A stretch of 60,467 nucleotides of DNA from Acidobacteriaceae bacterium. GTDB lineage: Bacteria > Acidobacteriota > Terriglobia > Terriglobales > Acidobacteriaceae. The DNA lies in contig JANXUC010000040.1 of NCBI GenBank assembly GCA_025352065.1, positions 1 to 60,467 of the forward strand. Direction: 5' to 3'. The position numbers and the translations under genes were made by a program. Positions within the stretch are counted from its first letter, which is position 1, and the number at the start of each line of letters is the position of its first letter. Shown here in pieces: positions 26,098-36,026 of this stretch. The notes under the pieces are model-generated. The model saw only the letters and a program-made list of their open reading frames with translations, made no database searches and was not told where the DNA came from.

Positions 26098-29000
26098 GTG
26101 GAGGCTACAACGCTGAGCAAGATAATAGGGGCGCACCGCTGTAAGGACATATTCCTCCCTCCGAATCCAGGGCGACGCGAATTTTTAATTTCGTCGGGCT
26201 ACGCTGCCGGGGCCGTTTTCCTTTTAGCAAATCTCGGAAACATGGCGTTTCCGTTTGTTCGCGGACCAAAGGCTTCGCAGCCCGATGGGTACCACTTACA
26301 TCCGCACTATCGTACCCGGACAACTCTCGATGCCGCGACACTCAAAACACAGACGGGTGGGAACGAATTCGCCACTGAAAAATACGCGGATCAAATCGCA
26401 CTCGTACTTAGGCGATGGAGCGCAGCACTGCGGCAGTCTCCTCAGAATTTAGAGTCGTTCGAAGTGGCGTTGACTCCAGATTTCTCTGGCGCTCCTTTAA
26501 GTCCAACGGAGTCACGGCAGCTGCGGTCCGGCCCGATTGAAGCCCAGAGACGCAGATTCTCTTCGTCGATTTCTTTGGGCCGAGAGGCCTTCTTTGCCGA
26601 ACTTGAATCCGCCATGGCGGGAATTACAAAGTTCTTCACTGCTGACTTCCAGATAACCAGCATTCGCGACGAAGGCAGCGGACGGCTCAAGACTCGCATA
26701 CTCTACGAACTCGTTTGCACGGGAACGGGATTCCATCGGGAACAGCGGGTGGGCGAGTGGGAAATCGAGTGGAAGAGCTCTTCGTCGGGAGAGTTTCAGG
26801 CAGCGCGCTGGCGTGCGCTGGGAGAAACGTGGAGTCGATCAATGGCACCAGCGTTTCAGGACATCTCCACGACGGCGCTCGGAAGTAATTCCTCCTATGC
26901 GCAGCAATTGCTGCACGGTTCCGACTACTGGCGCACCCTACTCGACGGTGCCAGCGGCATTGATATCTACGGACACAACGGAGTCTCCGTCGGCGATATC
27001 GACAACGATGGCTTCGACGATCTCTACATTTGCCAGCCGGCTGGCCTACCTAACCGCCTGTATCGCAATCGCGGGGATGGAACGTTCGAAGACATCACAC
27101 AAGGGTCTGGTTTGGGAATTCTGGAAAACTCCGCCTGCGCGCTTTTCGCAGATATTGATAACAACGGCCGTCAGGACCTCGTCATAGTTCGCACGAACGG
27201 CCCGCTGCTCTTCGTGAATCAGGGTGGGGGAAAGTTTCGACAGCAGCCCGATGCCTTCCGTTTCGCGAATCCGCCGCAGGGGACATTTACCGGAGCTGCC
27301 ATAGCCGATTACGACCGAGACGGATGGCTCGATATTTACTTCTGCCTCTACGCGTATTACCAAGGCACGAATCAATACAAGTATCCGAGTCCTTACTACA
27401 ACGCTGAGAATGGCCCTCCGAACTTCCTGATGCAGAATAGTCGCGACGGAACCTTTCGCGATGTGACGGCGGAGTCAGGACTCAATCAAAACAATACTCG
27501 CTACAGCTTCTGCTGCGGATGGGCCGACTACGATGGAAACGGTTGGCCGGACCTCTATGTAGTAAATGACTTCGGACGCAAGAACCTTTACCGCAACAAC
27601 GGCGATGGAACATTTACGGATGTCGCCGCTCAGTCAGGCGTGGAAGATACGGGTGCAGGCATGTCCGTCTGCTGGGTTGACCATGACAACGACGGAGCCG
27701 ACGACCTCTACATCGCGAACATGTGGACAGCAGCTGGCCAACGAATTTCGGAACAACAACCTTTCCAGAAGGAATCATCCGCAAAGGTCAGGGCGATGTA
27801 TCAAAAACACGCCATGGGAAACTCTCTCCTAAGGAACAACGGAGGCATCTTCCGCGATGTTACGGCAGCAGCAGGCGTAGGAAACGGTCGCTGGGCGTGG
27901 TGCAGCGACGCTTGGGATTTTGATCATGACGGCTTTCAGGACCTCTACATCACCAACGGCATGGTTTCTGGACCCTCGCCCGAAGGCACGGCAACAGTAG
28001 ACCTGAACAGTTTTTTCTGGCGGCAGGTAGTCGCTAACTCGCCCGAAGGTAAAGCGACTTCACACACTTACGAAGACGGCTGGAACGCGATCAACGAACT
28101 CATCCGCTCCGATAGCACCTGGAGCGGACGGGAACGTAATGTTGTCTACGCGAACAACCGCGATGGAACATTTTCCGATGTTTCAGGTGCGGTTGGGCTG
28201 GACTATATCGAGGACGGAAGAGCCTTCGCACTCGCGGACTTCGATCATGACGGACGCCTCGAAGTATTCTTAAAGAACCGGAACGGCCCGCAGATCCGGG
28301 TGCTGAAGAACGTCATACACAAACTGCCACCTTCAATTGCTTTCAGGCTGCGCGGAGTGACAAGCAATCGCGACGCGATTGGTGCCGCAGTTACTATTGA
28401 AACAGATGCGAGCCACCAGACTCGTATGTTGCAAGCAGGATCAGGCTTCCTTTCTCAACACAGCAAAGAAGTCTTGTTCGGGTTAGGTGAGGCAAAAGAA
28501 GTTTTGCGTGTCTCCATCCGATGGCCCAATGGGCTTATTCAACATCTAGGCCAGTTACCACTCAATCATCGTATCTGGGTAGAGGAAGGAGCCGCACCTT
28601 CGCGCATTGAACCTTTTATTTCCAGCCCAAAATACGAGAGTGCTGGTTCAGTCTTTCAAGAACCCGAGGCAACTCCAGCTACGATAGAAACATGGTTGCT
28701 AGCGCCAGTATCGGCACCTAATTTTTCACTCCCTGACTTGTCCGGCAAGATCAACACGCTTTCTTCGCTGCGCGGTAAACGGTTGCTTCTCAATTTTTGG
28801 GTATCGCAGTCTGAAACTTGCCTGCGAGATCTCGATACCCTTAGTCACCGAAGCAATCATTGGGCGGAACTCGGCCTCCAAATCCTGACATTGAATTGTG
28901 ACGTCGCGGGCGAGGTCAAAGATAATTCGATCACCGCGAGGAAAACTCGCTTCGCAGTTCCCATCCTGCAGGCATCGGAAGACGTGGCTGGTATTTATAA

Positions 29001-29973
29001 TCTGCTCTATCGCTATTTGTTTGATCGCCATTGTGACCTAAGCTTTCCTACGTCCTTCTTGATCGATGCACAAGGAGACATCGTCAAGGTATATCAAGGT
29101 CCTGCGCCAGTGGATCACATTGAACGCGACTTCCAGCACATTCCTGAGAACAGCGAAGAGCGCCTGCGGAAGGGCTTGCCCTTCCCTGGCAATGACTCAT
29201 TTGAGTTCGGACGCAACTACCTCTCCTACGGATCGGTGTTTTTTCAACACGGATACTATGACCAGGCTGCGACGTCGTTTCAGGGGGCTCTTCACGACAA
29301 TCCAGCCAGCGCTGAAGCGCTTTATGGGATCGGCAGCGTCTATCTGCAACAGGACAAGAACGCTGAAGCCAAGAAGACTTTTGAACGGACAGTCAAGCTA
29401 CGCGCCACTTATCCCGATACACTGCCGAATGCATGGAACAATCTAGGCATCCTTGCCACCCGGGAAGGAAGAATGAAAGCGGCAACTGACAAGTTCCAAG
29501 AAGCCCTGCGTCTCAATCCCGATCACTTGATCGCACTTGGGAATCTTGGCAATGCCTACCGCGAGCTACGGCAATGGGATGACGCCCGCAAAGTACTTCT
29601 GCACGCTATTGAAGTTGGTCCCGATAGCCCCGAGGCTAACTATAGTTTGGGGATGGTCTACGCTCAAACTGACGATACAACGCGAGCTTCTGAGTATCTC
29701 AAGATCGCGCTGAAGTACCGTTCGGTCTACCCCGAGGCTTTGAATAACCTAGGCATACTCTACTTACGCACGCAACAAAGAGACCAAGCCGTCGCGAGCT
29801 TCGAAGAATGCATTCGTGTAGCGCCCGATTTCGACAGCGCTTACATCAGCTTGGCCCGTGTGTATTCCCTGGAAGGCCAGCCAGCAAGGGCCCGAGCTGT
29901 CCTTTTGCAATTACTTAAAGTCCACCCGGATCATGAGCCAGCACAAGAGATGCTCGATGCGTTAGGGCAGTAG
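26098..29973 (+). CDS. Large Tat-exported fusion: VCBS/ASPIC propeller, redoxin-like domain and TPR array
   Basis: A 1291-residue protein, apparently from GTG 26098 because no ATG precedes the Tat motif GRREFLISSGYAAGAVFLLA (about residues 25-45). VCBS/FG-GAP repeats occupy about 290-740 (VGDIDNDGFDDLYI, IADYDRDGWLDIYF, WVDHDNDGADDLYI, DFDHDGFQDLYI). An ASPIC/UnbV domain (GAAVTIETDASHQTRML) runs to about 845. Residues about 875-1020 are an AhpC/TSA-redoxin fold (APNFSLPDLSGKINTLSSL) with only one Cys (QSETCLRDL) where a CxxC is usual. Five or more TPRs follow to the end. It is probably periplasmic or surface-exposed. Its function is unknown; TPRs suggest partner binding. It is convergent with the nucleoside hydrolase gene, 14 bp apart. 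Confidence 0.87.
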   Translation: MEATTLSKIIGAHRCKDIFLPPNPGRREFLISSGYAAGAVFLLANLGNMAFPFVRGPKASQPDGYHLHPHYRTRTTLDAATLKTQTGGNEFATEKYADQIALVLRRWSAALRQSPQNLESFEVALTPDFSGAPLSPTESRQLRSGPIEAQRRRFSSSISLGREAFFAELESAMAGITKFFTADFQITSIRDEGSGRLKTRILYELVCTGTGFHREQRVGEWEIEWKSSSSGEFQAARWRALGETWSRSMAPAFQDISTTALGSNSSYAQQLLHGSDYWRTLLDGASGIDIYGHNGVSVGDIDNDGFDDLYICQPAGLPNRLYRNRGDGTFEDITQGSGLGILENSACALFADIDNNGRQDLVIVRTNGPLLFVNQGGGKFRQQPDAFRFANPPQGTFTGAAIADYDRDGWLDIYFCLYAYYQGTNQYKYPSPYYNAENGPPNFLMQNSRDGTFRDVTAESGLNQNNTRYSFCCGWADYDGNGWPDLYVVNDFGRKNLYRNNGDGTFTDVAAQSGVEDTGAGMSVCWVDHDNDGADDLYIANMWTAAGQRISEQQPFQKESSAKVRAMYQKHAMGNSLLRNNGGIFRDVTAAAGVGNGRWAWCSDAWDFDHDGFQDLYITNGMVSGPSPEGTATVDLNSFFWRQVVANSPEGKATSHTYEDGWNAINELIRSDSTWSGRERNVVYANNRDGTFSDVSGAVGLDYIEDGRAFALADFDHDGRLEVFLKNRNGPQIRVLKNVIHKLPPSIAFRLRGVTSNRDAIGAAVTIETDASHQTRMLQAGSGFLSQHSKEVLFGLGEAKEVLRVSIRWPNGLIQHLGQLPLNHRIWVEEGAAPSRIEPFISSPKYESAGSVFQEPEATPATIETWLLAPVSAPNFSLPDLSGKINTLSSLRGKRLLLNFWVSQSETCLRDLDTLSHRSNHWAELGLQILTLNCDVAGEVKDNSITARKTRFAVPILQASEDVAGIYNLLYRYLFDRHCDLSFPTSFLIDAQGDIVKVYQGPAPVDHIERDFQHIPENSEERLRKGLPFPGNDSFEFGRNYLSYGSVFFQHGYYDQAATSFQGALHDNPASAEALYGIGSVYLQQDKNAEAKKTFERTVKLRATYPDTLPNAWNNLGILATREGRMKAATDKFQEALRLNPDHLIALGNLGNAYRELRQWDDARKVLLHAIEVGPDSPEANYSLGMVYAQTDDTTRASEYLKIALKYRSVYPEALNNLGILYLRTQQRDQAVASFEECIRVAPDFDSAYISLARVYSLEGQPARARAVLLQLLKVHPDHEPAQEMLDALGQ

Positions 29974-29987
29974 CACTGGCAGAAACG

Positions 29988-31070
29988 CTATGTTTTCGGT
30001 GGAGGTGTCGGCGCTTTCAGTAAGTCAACAAACATCTTGTAGAACTTCTCAAGATCAAGGTCAACTTGTATCTCGACAGGCTGGATGTCGACCTTTGGCT
30101 TGTCCTTGTCCGACCAAGTCAAAGTGTTGCCGTAACCAGCACCGTGATCCAAATCAACATCCATATAGCGAGTTTCTTTCTTGGTGATCACACTGGGATC
30201 AAGCCAAGCCGCTGCCGCCAACTCATCCCAGAGGTAGTTGTATTCGCGTTCGACTTTGGAGTAAGTTCCAATGTACTTCGCAGCTGGAGTGTCTCCGGCT
30301 TTGACTTGGTTCAGCAGGTCGGCGGTGAAACTAGTCTTGACGGAAATATCGACCGTCGTACACACAATCTTCTTCCACGGAGCGCGCAGAACGATATGCG
30401 CCGCTTCGGGGTCAAACCAAACATTAAATTCATGACGAGGCAAGTTGGCAAACTCAGGATCTTTAGTTTGGGGGCTCAAACTTGCTCCCATAAAGACAAG
30501 TTCTTTGGCCAGGCTGGCGAACTCCGGGTCGATACTCTGCGCGAGCGCCAGATTTGTCATGGGACCGCCCTCATAGATGGTTATTTCATGCGGGTACCTA
30601 TGCACCATACGCACCAGAAAGTGCGCTGCATCTTCGTCAGAAGCTTTTATTGTTGGCTTGCCTTCCGGCATTGCGCCAAGCTGGTCGGCAGGATGATACA
30701 CGCGAGGGTCCCATGCACCTAACCAGGCAAACGAGCCGAATCTTTGCTCCCATCGTTCAGTCTCCGCCTGCCGGCGCACCAACGGATACTCTGCTCCGCG
30801 AAGGACAGGGATGTCGGTTCTCCCAATAATTTCCAGCGTCCGAAGTGTGTGCGCGACCTCTTCGTTCAGCCATCCATCACCCGTAACCACCGTAATTCCA
30901 AGAACCTCGGTCTGCGGCGATTGAATCAACATCAAAATAGCCTGCTGATCGCTGCCACCCGGGCCAGCCGCATCCTGATCAATTATGACTTTCCTCTTGT
31001 CCTGAGACGACGCAGTAAGCGAAGCAGCGAGTAACATCGTGACCAATATCCACAACCGGAGACTCTTCAT
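29988..31070 (-). CDS. Exported nucleoside-hydrolase-like protein, divergent metal motif (paralogue A)
   Basis: A 360-residue IU_nuc_hydro-fold protein with a signal peptide (MKSLRLWILVTMLLAASLTA). ATG 31070 has a purine-rich site upstream. The family normally opens with DTDPGxDD to hold Ca2+. Here it reads VIIDQDAAGPGGSDQQAI, which keeps the first two Asp but has a longer loop and only one of the paired Asp. Other family segments are present: EIIGRTDIPVLRGAEYPL, YEGGPMTNLALAQSI, FNVWFDPEAAHIVL and a late WDELAAAAWLDPSVI. There Asp stands where the fourth metal ligand is expected and Trp replaces His. It presumably cleaves an N-ribosidic or similar bond outside the cytoplasm. It is last in a three-gene operon. 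Confidence 0.85.
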   Translation of the reverse strand: MKSLRLWILVTMLLAASLTASSQDKRKVIIDQDAAGPGGSDQQAILMLIQSPQTEVLGITVVTGDGWLNEEVAHTLRTLEIIGRTDIPVLRGAEYPLVRRQAETERWEQRFGSFAWLGAWDPRVYHPADQLGAMPEGKPTIKASDEDAAHFLVRMVHRYPHEITIYEGGPMTNLALAQSIDPEFASLAKELVFMGASLSPQTKDPEFANLPRHEFNVWFDPEAAHIVLRAPWKKIVCTTVDISVKTSFTADLLNQVKAGDTPAAKYIGTYSKVEREYNYLWDELAAAAWLDPSVITKKETRYMDVDLDHGAGYGNTLTWSDKDKPKVDIQPVEIQVDLDLEKFYKMFVDLLKAPTPPPKT

Positions 31071-31112
31071 TTTCACCCCTGAATAAGTTTGCTGACTCAT
31101 TGTCTTGCCGAG

Positions 31113-32291
31113 TTACTGCTTGGTCAGCCTGCCGATGAGTAACTCGAAGAACCTTTCAGAATCTACATCCACGGCTACATTGGTGTTGGGAACATACTTT
31201 TCTTTCACAACAGGAGATACTCGAGTCCCAGCGATTGTGGGAGCTGATCCGCGAATCTGCATCGCTGCTATTGCCTGCTTTTCCATCTCAGGGCTGCGCC
31301 GCAAATCTCCCGCAGTCGGGCTGTAACCCAGAGTTTCACCGGCCGTCAGTTCGCCCGCTGTTTCGACATCGACGTAATATTCTTTCCACTTCAATAGCGA
31401 CGGATCCAGGAACGAGGCAACTGCAAGTGAGTCATGCATATTGGGCCCGACGAGGAAACCTTGCGCCCGATTGTGGTCAATAGCGTTGCGAGCTATCTTC
31501 GCGGCAGCCTGACTCACCGAACTAGAGTTAGCCAGTAACGCACGCACGTGCTCCCCAGTCAGGGACGTCCTTCTCGTCACGTCGAGTCCGACCATAGTAA
31601 GTGGGATTCCAGACTGAAACACGATGTGCGCCGCCTCAGGGTCTACATAAATATTGAACTCAGCCGCTGGCGTGATGTTCCCTCCGGAAAGCGATCCGCC
31701 CATCATCGTCAGACCTTTGACTAATCCAGCAAGTTCGTCATCAGCATTCAGCGCAGCGGCTACATTGGTGAGCGGTCCAATCGTAATGAGCGTAACCTCG
31801 TGCGGATACTTTCGAACGATTTGTCGAATCAGCTCGGCAGCAGGCACATCGACAGGCTTGATCTCAGGTTCAGGGAAAACTGCTCCGCCCAAACCGTTGT
31901 CGCCGTGCGCATAAGCGGCGCTGACTAAGCGGCGCAGCAGGGGCGCCTTGGCTCCCGCCGCAACGGGTATGTCCGTGCGCCCGGCAATTTCCACCATGCG
32001 TAGCGCATTCGGCAATGTGATGTCGAGAGGCACATTCCCGGCAACGGCTGTGATGGCTTCAATCTTCAACTCCGGTGAACGCATTGCCAGGAGTAAGGCA
32101 AATGCGTCGTCCACACCGGGATCTGTGTCGATGATGACGCGAGCAGGATTGTTCGCACTTGGGCGATCTGACTTACTCAGGTCAACGCCCCAAGCGAATG
32201 GGACAGCGCCGGAAAATGCAGTCACTGCCAAACTTGCTGCCGCAGCCGTTACGAACTGCCGTCGCGTATGCAAGAGTTGTTCTATATCCAT
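31113..32291 (-). CDS. Exported nucleoside hydrolase, canonical motif (Tat leader)
   Basis: A 392-residue protein with a Tat leader (TRRQFVTAAAASLAVTAF). The canonical Ca2+ motif DTDPGVDDAFALLLA is intact. So are ITAVAGN, GPLTNVAAAL, NIYVDPEAAHIVF (with Asn, Asp and Glu near the nucleoside) and the late MHDSLAVASFLDP, which supplies the His-Asp pair. The family splits purine or pyrimidine ribonucleosides into base and ribose. Export before folding by Tat suits a metal-loaded periplasmic enzyme. It is middle of the operon, 51 bp after paralogue C and 42 bp before paralogue A. Confidence 0.93.
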   Translation of the reverse strand: MDIEQLLHTRRQFVTAAAASLAVTAFSGAVPFAWGVDLSKSDRPSANNPARVIIDTDPGVDDAFALLLAMRSPELKIEAITAVAGNVPLDITLPNALRMVEIAGRTDIPVAAGAKAPLLRRLVSAAYAHGDNGLGGAVFPEPEIKPVDVPAAELIRQIVRKYPHEVTLITIGPLTNVAAALNADDELAGLVKGLTMMGGSLSGGNITPAAEFNIYVDPEAAHIVFQSGIPLTMVGLDVTRRTSLTGEHVRALLANSSSVSQAAAKIARNAIDHNRAQGFLVGPNMHDSLAVASFLDPSLLKWKEYYVDVETAGELTAGETLGYSPTAGDLRRSPEMEKQAIAAMQIRGSAPTIAGTRVSPVVKEKYVPNTNVAVDVDSERFFELLIGRLTKQ

Positions 32292-32342
32292 TTCAGCTGC
32301 TCCTCGCCTTCTCTAGTCACAACTTACGAGTTCACAAAAGAG

Positions 32343-33446
32343 TTATTCCGGAGCCCTGGTGGGCTGCGTCATCAGCTTAATGTAGAGGTCGTACAACTTC
32401 TTCGTATCCACGTCGAATTGGACAGTCGCAAGATGCTCGTAAGGGGGCACTTTCGCTTGAGCACCCCAAAACAATGTTTGTCCGTAGCTGGCTCCGTGGT
32501 CAATGTCAATATCAACGTACATCTGTCTTTGCTCAGTGATGACCGACGGATCAATCATGGCAGCAGCGGAGAGTTCATCCCACATAAAACTATCGGCGTA
32601 ATACTTCGTCAGGTACCGAGCCACGGGAGTATCGGCTTTCGCTATTGCAGCCTTCACTGCAGGCTCCACATGTGTTTTGACGGAAATATCAATCGGCGTG
32701 ATCGTAACCTTCTTCCACGGCGACCGCATGACAATCCGAACCGCTTCCGGATCAAACCACCAATTGAACTCGCGGCGTCCATCGACCCCATTGATCCCGC
32801 CGTCATTCGCATACATGCCACTGCCCATCAACACCAACTCTTTGGCCAGGGTCGCTACTTCAGGATCAAGACGCAGAGCAAGCGCGATATTTGTCAGCGG
32901 CCCTCCTGCCCAGATGACGACCTGGCCAGGATACTTGTGAACGGTGCGAACAATGAAGTGCGCAGCGTCCTCATCCAGCGCTGTGGTATGAGGTGCACCT
33001 TCGACCAATTCAGGAACGACGTCCGGCGCGTGGTAGGCCTCCCGAAATGCAGGGGTCACCTCTGGACCGTTCTTAGAAAAGTCGGTCCAACAGCCTTTGT
33101 AGCCGAACGCGCCATACAAGGCTTCCCAACGCTCTGTTTCTTCTTTGGAATTTAACAACGGGAACTCCGCGCCTTGAATCACCGGAACGTCGGTGCGTCC
33201 CGCGATTTCAAGCAAACGCAACGTACGCTGCGTCTCTTCCCGCACCCATTGATCGCCGGTCACTGTTGTAATTCCAAGCACGTCGAACTTGTCCGATTGC
33301 AGAAAGATCAGAATCGACTGCATGTCGGTGGTCGCAGGACCACGCGCATCCTGATCGACGATAACTTTGATCTTCTGGGCAGGAAGAGTACTGGCAGTAA
33401 ACAACACCAAGAACAAAATCAAAACATCGGTTGCGTGTCGCTTCAT
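32343..33446 (-). CDS. Exported nucleoside-hydrolase-like protein, divergent metal motif (paralogue C)
   Basis: A 367-residue protein with a signal peptide (MKRHATDVLILFLVLFTAST; ATG 33446). It is the sister of the gene at 29988: its first motif reads VIVDQDARGPATTDMQSI, with the same two-residue longer loop and one Asp in place of DD. It shares EIAGRTDVPVIQGAEFPLL, IWAGGPLTNIALAL, FNWWFDPEAVRIVM and FMWDELSAAAMIDPSVI with it. First gene of the three-gene minus-strand run. The promoter should lie in the 167-bp gap shared with the divergent TPR gene. The substrate may be unlike that of classic nucleoside hydrolases. Confidence 0.85.
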   Translation of the reverse strand: MKRHATDVLILFLVLFTASTLPAQKIKVIVDQDARGPATTDMQSILIFLQSDKFDVLGITTVTGDQWVREETQRTLRLLEIAGRTDVPVIQGAEFPLLNSKEETERWEALYGAFGYKGCWTDFSKNGPEVTPAFREAYHAPDVVPELVEGAPHTTALDEDAAHFIVRTVHKYPGQVVIWAGGPLTNIALALRLDPEVATLAKELVLMGSGMYANDGGINGVDGRREFNWWFDPEAVRIVMRSPWKKVTITPIDISVKTHVEPAVKAAIAKADTPVARYLTKYYADSFMWDELSAAAMIDPSVITEQRQMYVDIDIDHGASYGQTLFWGAQAKVPPYEHLATVQFDVDTKKLYDLYIKLMTQPTRAPE

Positions 33447-33613
33447 TGTCAAAATCAAAATTCTCCCGGTTCGGTCGTTGCCATTTGCCTCGGCGTTCGA
33501 CAACAAGTGCGTACAGAGACATCGTAAAGCAAGTTATTGTAGCGCGATTCAGCAGCGCTACCAACTGTTGTATTCTGGTCGAGACCAGACTGACAGTTTC
33601 TCTATCTTCAGCC

Positions 33614-35026
33614 ATGCACGTTACAACCAGGCCCTCGGCACGTTGTCCAAGACTTCCGCTCTGTGGCTTCTTGTTTCTAGCTTTGGCATCTTCGCAGAGT
33701 CTGGGCCAAGCTTCTCCCCCATCGGGCACCGCGACCAGTTCAAAGCAGCAAGATACCGCGCAAAAGCCGCCTCCAGAACAGCACTCGACTGGCTCTCCGG
33801 AGCTATTTGATGAGCCAAAATTCACCGTCGCGGGCGTCGCGGATGCATCCAGCGCCGGAGGCCACGGTTCCAGCACCGCCGTGCAAACGAAAGAGGTCTT
33901 GGCGAAAGCTACCGCGACATTAAGTAAGACTTCTTCCGATGCAGCGGCTGACGAAGCTCGCGAAAAGACGTTGCGCGAAATCGTTGCCAGGGAGCCAGCG
34001 AGCTTCAAAGCCAATCACGAACTCGGCAAGATGCTGTTGAATCTCGGGAAGCCCTCGGACGCGGTAACCTACCTGCAGCGAGCTTCAGAACTCAATCCCA
34101 CCGATTACGAAACTGGGTATGATCTCGCTCGTGCACATGCCGCGGCCGGCGAGTATCAGGTCGCACAGCGCGACGTGCAGGCTCTTTTGACAAAACGCGA
34201 TCAGTCGGAATCGCATCATTTGCTCGCGGAAGTCAGCGAAAAGCTTAGCAACCCTCTCGAAGCGGTACGAGAGTATCAGCGAGCTGCACAACTCGATCCG
34301 AGCGAAGGAAATCTCTTTGATTGGGGCGCCGAACTCCTGCTGCACCGCGCTATCGAGCCCTCCATAGAAGTCTTCACAAAAGGCAACCGCCTCCACCCAC
34401 ACTCGACACGGAGTCTCCTCGGACTAGCAGTGGCTCTGCACGCGCGAGGCGCCTACGATCAAGCGCAACAACGCCTCTGCGAAGCTTCGGATTTAAACAC
34501 GGAAGATCCCAATCCTTACCTCTTCATGGGACGAATCCTGAGTACCCAAGCGCTTGCTTCCGAAGGCGTTTCGGAACGGCTCGCCCGATTCCTCAAGCTG
34601 CGGCCTGAGGACCCTCAAGCCAACTATTTTTATGCGCTGAGCCTTTTGAATCAGGAAACCGAAAATCGCGAAACCAAGCAAAGGGCGCGAGCAGAAGAAC
34701 TCCTGGAGAAAGCTGTAAACCTGAGTCCCAATCTTGCAGGAGCGTATTTGCGATTGGGCACAATCGCGTTGGATCGCGGTGACTTCGCCAGGGCTATTCA
34801 GCTTCACTCGAAAGCCGCTGCCCTTGAGCCGCAATCCCCCGAGGCTCACTACGCTCTGGCGCAGGCTTATTCTCGAAGCGGAGAGAAAGCAAAAGCGGAA
34901 GAAGAACTTCGCATCTATCAGCGCGTATCCAAAGACGCAGCCCAAAAGCTAGATCGTGAACGCAAGGCAATACAGGAATTCGTAGTCACATTACCGGACC
35001 AAAGCTCCCTAACGCAGCCTCGCTAG
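33614..35026 (+). CDS. Exported TPR protein
   Basis: A 470-residue protein. The open frame begins at 33431, but ATG 33614 starts a plausible signal peptide (PRLPLCGFLFLALASSQSLGQ), so I use it. A Pro/Ser/Gln-rich, low-complexity stretch follows to about residue 110. Then come about ten TPR units, for example FKANHELGKMLLNLGKPSDA, EVSEKLSNPLEAVREYQRAA, LLGLAVALHARGAYDQAQQR, AYLRLGTIALDRGDFARA and AHYALAQAYSRSGEKAKAEE. TPR arrays bind partner proteins; the partner is unknown. It is divergent from the nucleoside hydrolase operon. Its stop overlaps the ribokinase stop in a shared CTAG. Confidence 0.85.
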   Translation: MHVTTRPSARCPRLPLCGFLFLALASSQSLGQASPPSGTATSSKQQDTAQKPPPEQHSTGSPELFDEPKFTVAGVADASSAGGHGSSTAVQTKEVLAKATATLSKTSSDAAADEAREKTLREIVAREPASFKANHELGKMLLNLGKPSDAVTYLQRASELNPTDYETGYDLARAHAAAGEYQVAQRDVQALLTKRDQSESHHLLAEVSEKLSNPLEAVREYQRAAQLDPSEGNLFDWGAELLLHRAIEPSIEVFTKGNRLHPHSTRSLLGLAVALHARGAYDQAQQRLCEASDLNTEDPNPYLFMGRILSTQALASEGVSERLARFLKLRPEDPQANYFYALSLLNQETENRETKQRARAEELLEKAVNLSPNLAGAYLRLGTIALDRGDFARAIQLHSKAAALEPQSPEAHYALAQAYSRSGEKAKAEEELRIYQRVSKDAAQKLDRERKAIQEFVVTLPDQSSLTQPR

Positions 35027-35958
35027 CCTTTGTTCCGGCTCGCCCATTCGGCTTCGAACCTCGTTCGATCATAGAACGATTTCTGCGTACCCACGCCTTC
35101 TGTCGATAGCCCCGCATACAGGTTGGCGCGTCGGACTGCCTCCTTCTCTGGCAAGCCCTCTCCCAAAAAAGTGGCGAAGCTTCCGATAAACGCATCGCCA
35201 GCGCCAGTGCTGTCCTTCGCGTTCACCTTGAATGCGGGCATATGCTCCATGCCTTCGCTTCCGGCAAGCAGCGAACCATTGGAACCAAGTGTGATGATCA
35301 CCCGACGAATTCCCGAAGCCAGCAGTTTCTGCGCGCAAGCTTTCGCATCTTCCAGGTTGCGGACCGGCATTCCAGTAATCGTCTCCGCTTCGCTTTCGTT
35401 CGGCACAAAATAGTCGAGATTGGCGACCGCTTTCACGTCGATTGGTTGCCCGGGGGCAGGATTCAAGATGCAACGAATCTTGTTCTTATTGGCAAACTGG
35501 ATCGTGTAATAAACCGTTTCCAGCGGAATCTCGAATTGCAGGACGATGCAATCCACGTTCTTGAGAGTCTCCGCTGCAGCATCTACATCCGCGGGCTTCA
35601 GCGTGTCGTTCGCGCCTTTAATCACGATGATGCGATTCTGACCGGAAGGATCGACGAAGATTGGCGCGACACCGGTCGAAACTCCGGCAACCTGCTTCAC
35701 GTTGGCAGTATCAATCCCAACTTTCTGGAAATTGAGGATAGTGGCAGGGCCAAAAAGATCGTCCCCTACGCGGGCTACCATGAACACCTCAGCGCCGCAA
35801 AGCCTCGCCGCAGCAGCCTGGTTGGCGCCCTTACCGCCAAAGCCTAAGTCGAATTTCTGCCCAAAAATCGTCTCGCCGGGTTTGGGAAATTGGTCTACAA
35901 ATGAAACGAGATCGATATTTGCACTTCCGATAACTGCAATGCGAGGACGTTGGCTCAT
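35023..35958 (-). CDS. rbsK: Ribokinase (PfkB family)
   Basis: A 311-residue cytoplasmic kinase that makes ribose 5-phosphate (and often deoxyribose 5-phosphate) from the free sugar and ATP. Family motifs are VIGSANIDLVSFVDQFPKPG, the substrate Gly-Gly loop FGGKGANQAAAAARLCG-like at about 40-55, and the anion hole/catalytic base NAKDSTGAGDAFIGSFA (about 248-264). Length matches RbsK. It is last in the minus-strand run deoC-ALDH-TrpF-like-rbsK, 68 bp after the TrpF-like gene. It would capture the sugar released by the four exported nucleoside hydrolases nearby. Confidence 0.93.
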   Translation of the reverse strand: MSQRPRIAVIGSANIDLVSFVDQFPKPGETIFGQKFDLGFGGKGANQAAAARLCGAEVFMVARVGDDLFGPATILNFQKVGIDTANVKQVAGVSTGVAPIFVDPSGQNRIIVIKGANDTLKPADVDAAAETLKNVDCIVLQFEIPLETVYYTIQFANKNKIRCILNPAPGQPIDVKAVANLDYFVPNESEAETITGMPVRNLEDAKACAQKLLASGIRRVIITLGSNGSLLAGSEGMEHMPAFKVNAKDSTGAGDAFIGSFATFLGEGLPEKEAVRRANLYAGLSTEGVGTQKSFYDRTRFEAEWASRNKG

Positions 35959-36026
35959 AAGTTTTTATCGGCGCCCAAATTAAGGAACGCTCCGGCACCG
36001 AGTCTAGTGATCGGACGGGAACAGTG

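Noticed and set aside
35023-35026. Shared CTAG stop codons of the TPR and ribokinase genes
   Set aside because: A palindromic overlap of two convergent stops is a compact-genome coincidence with no clear function.
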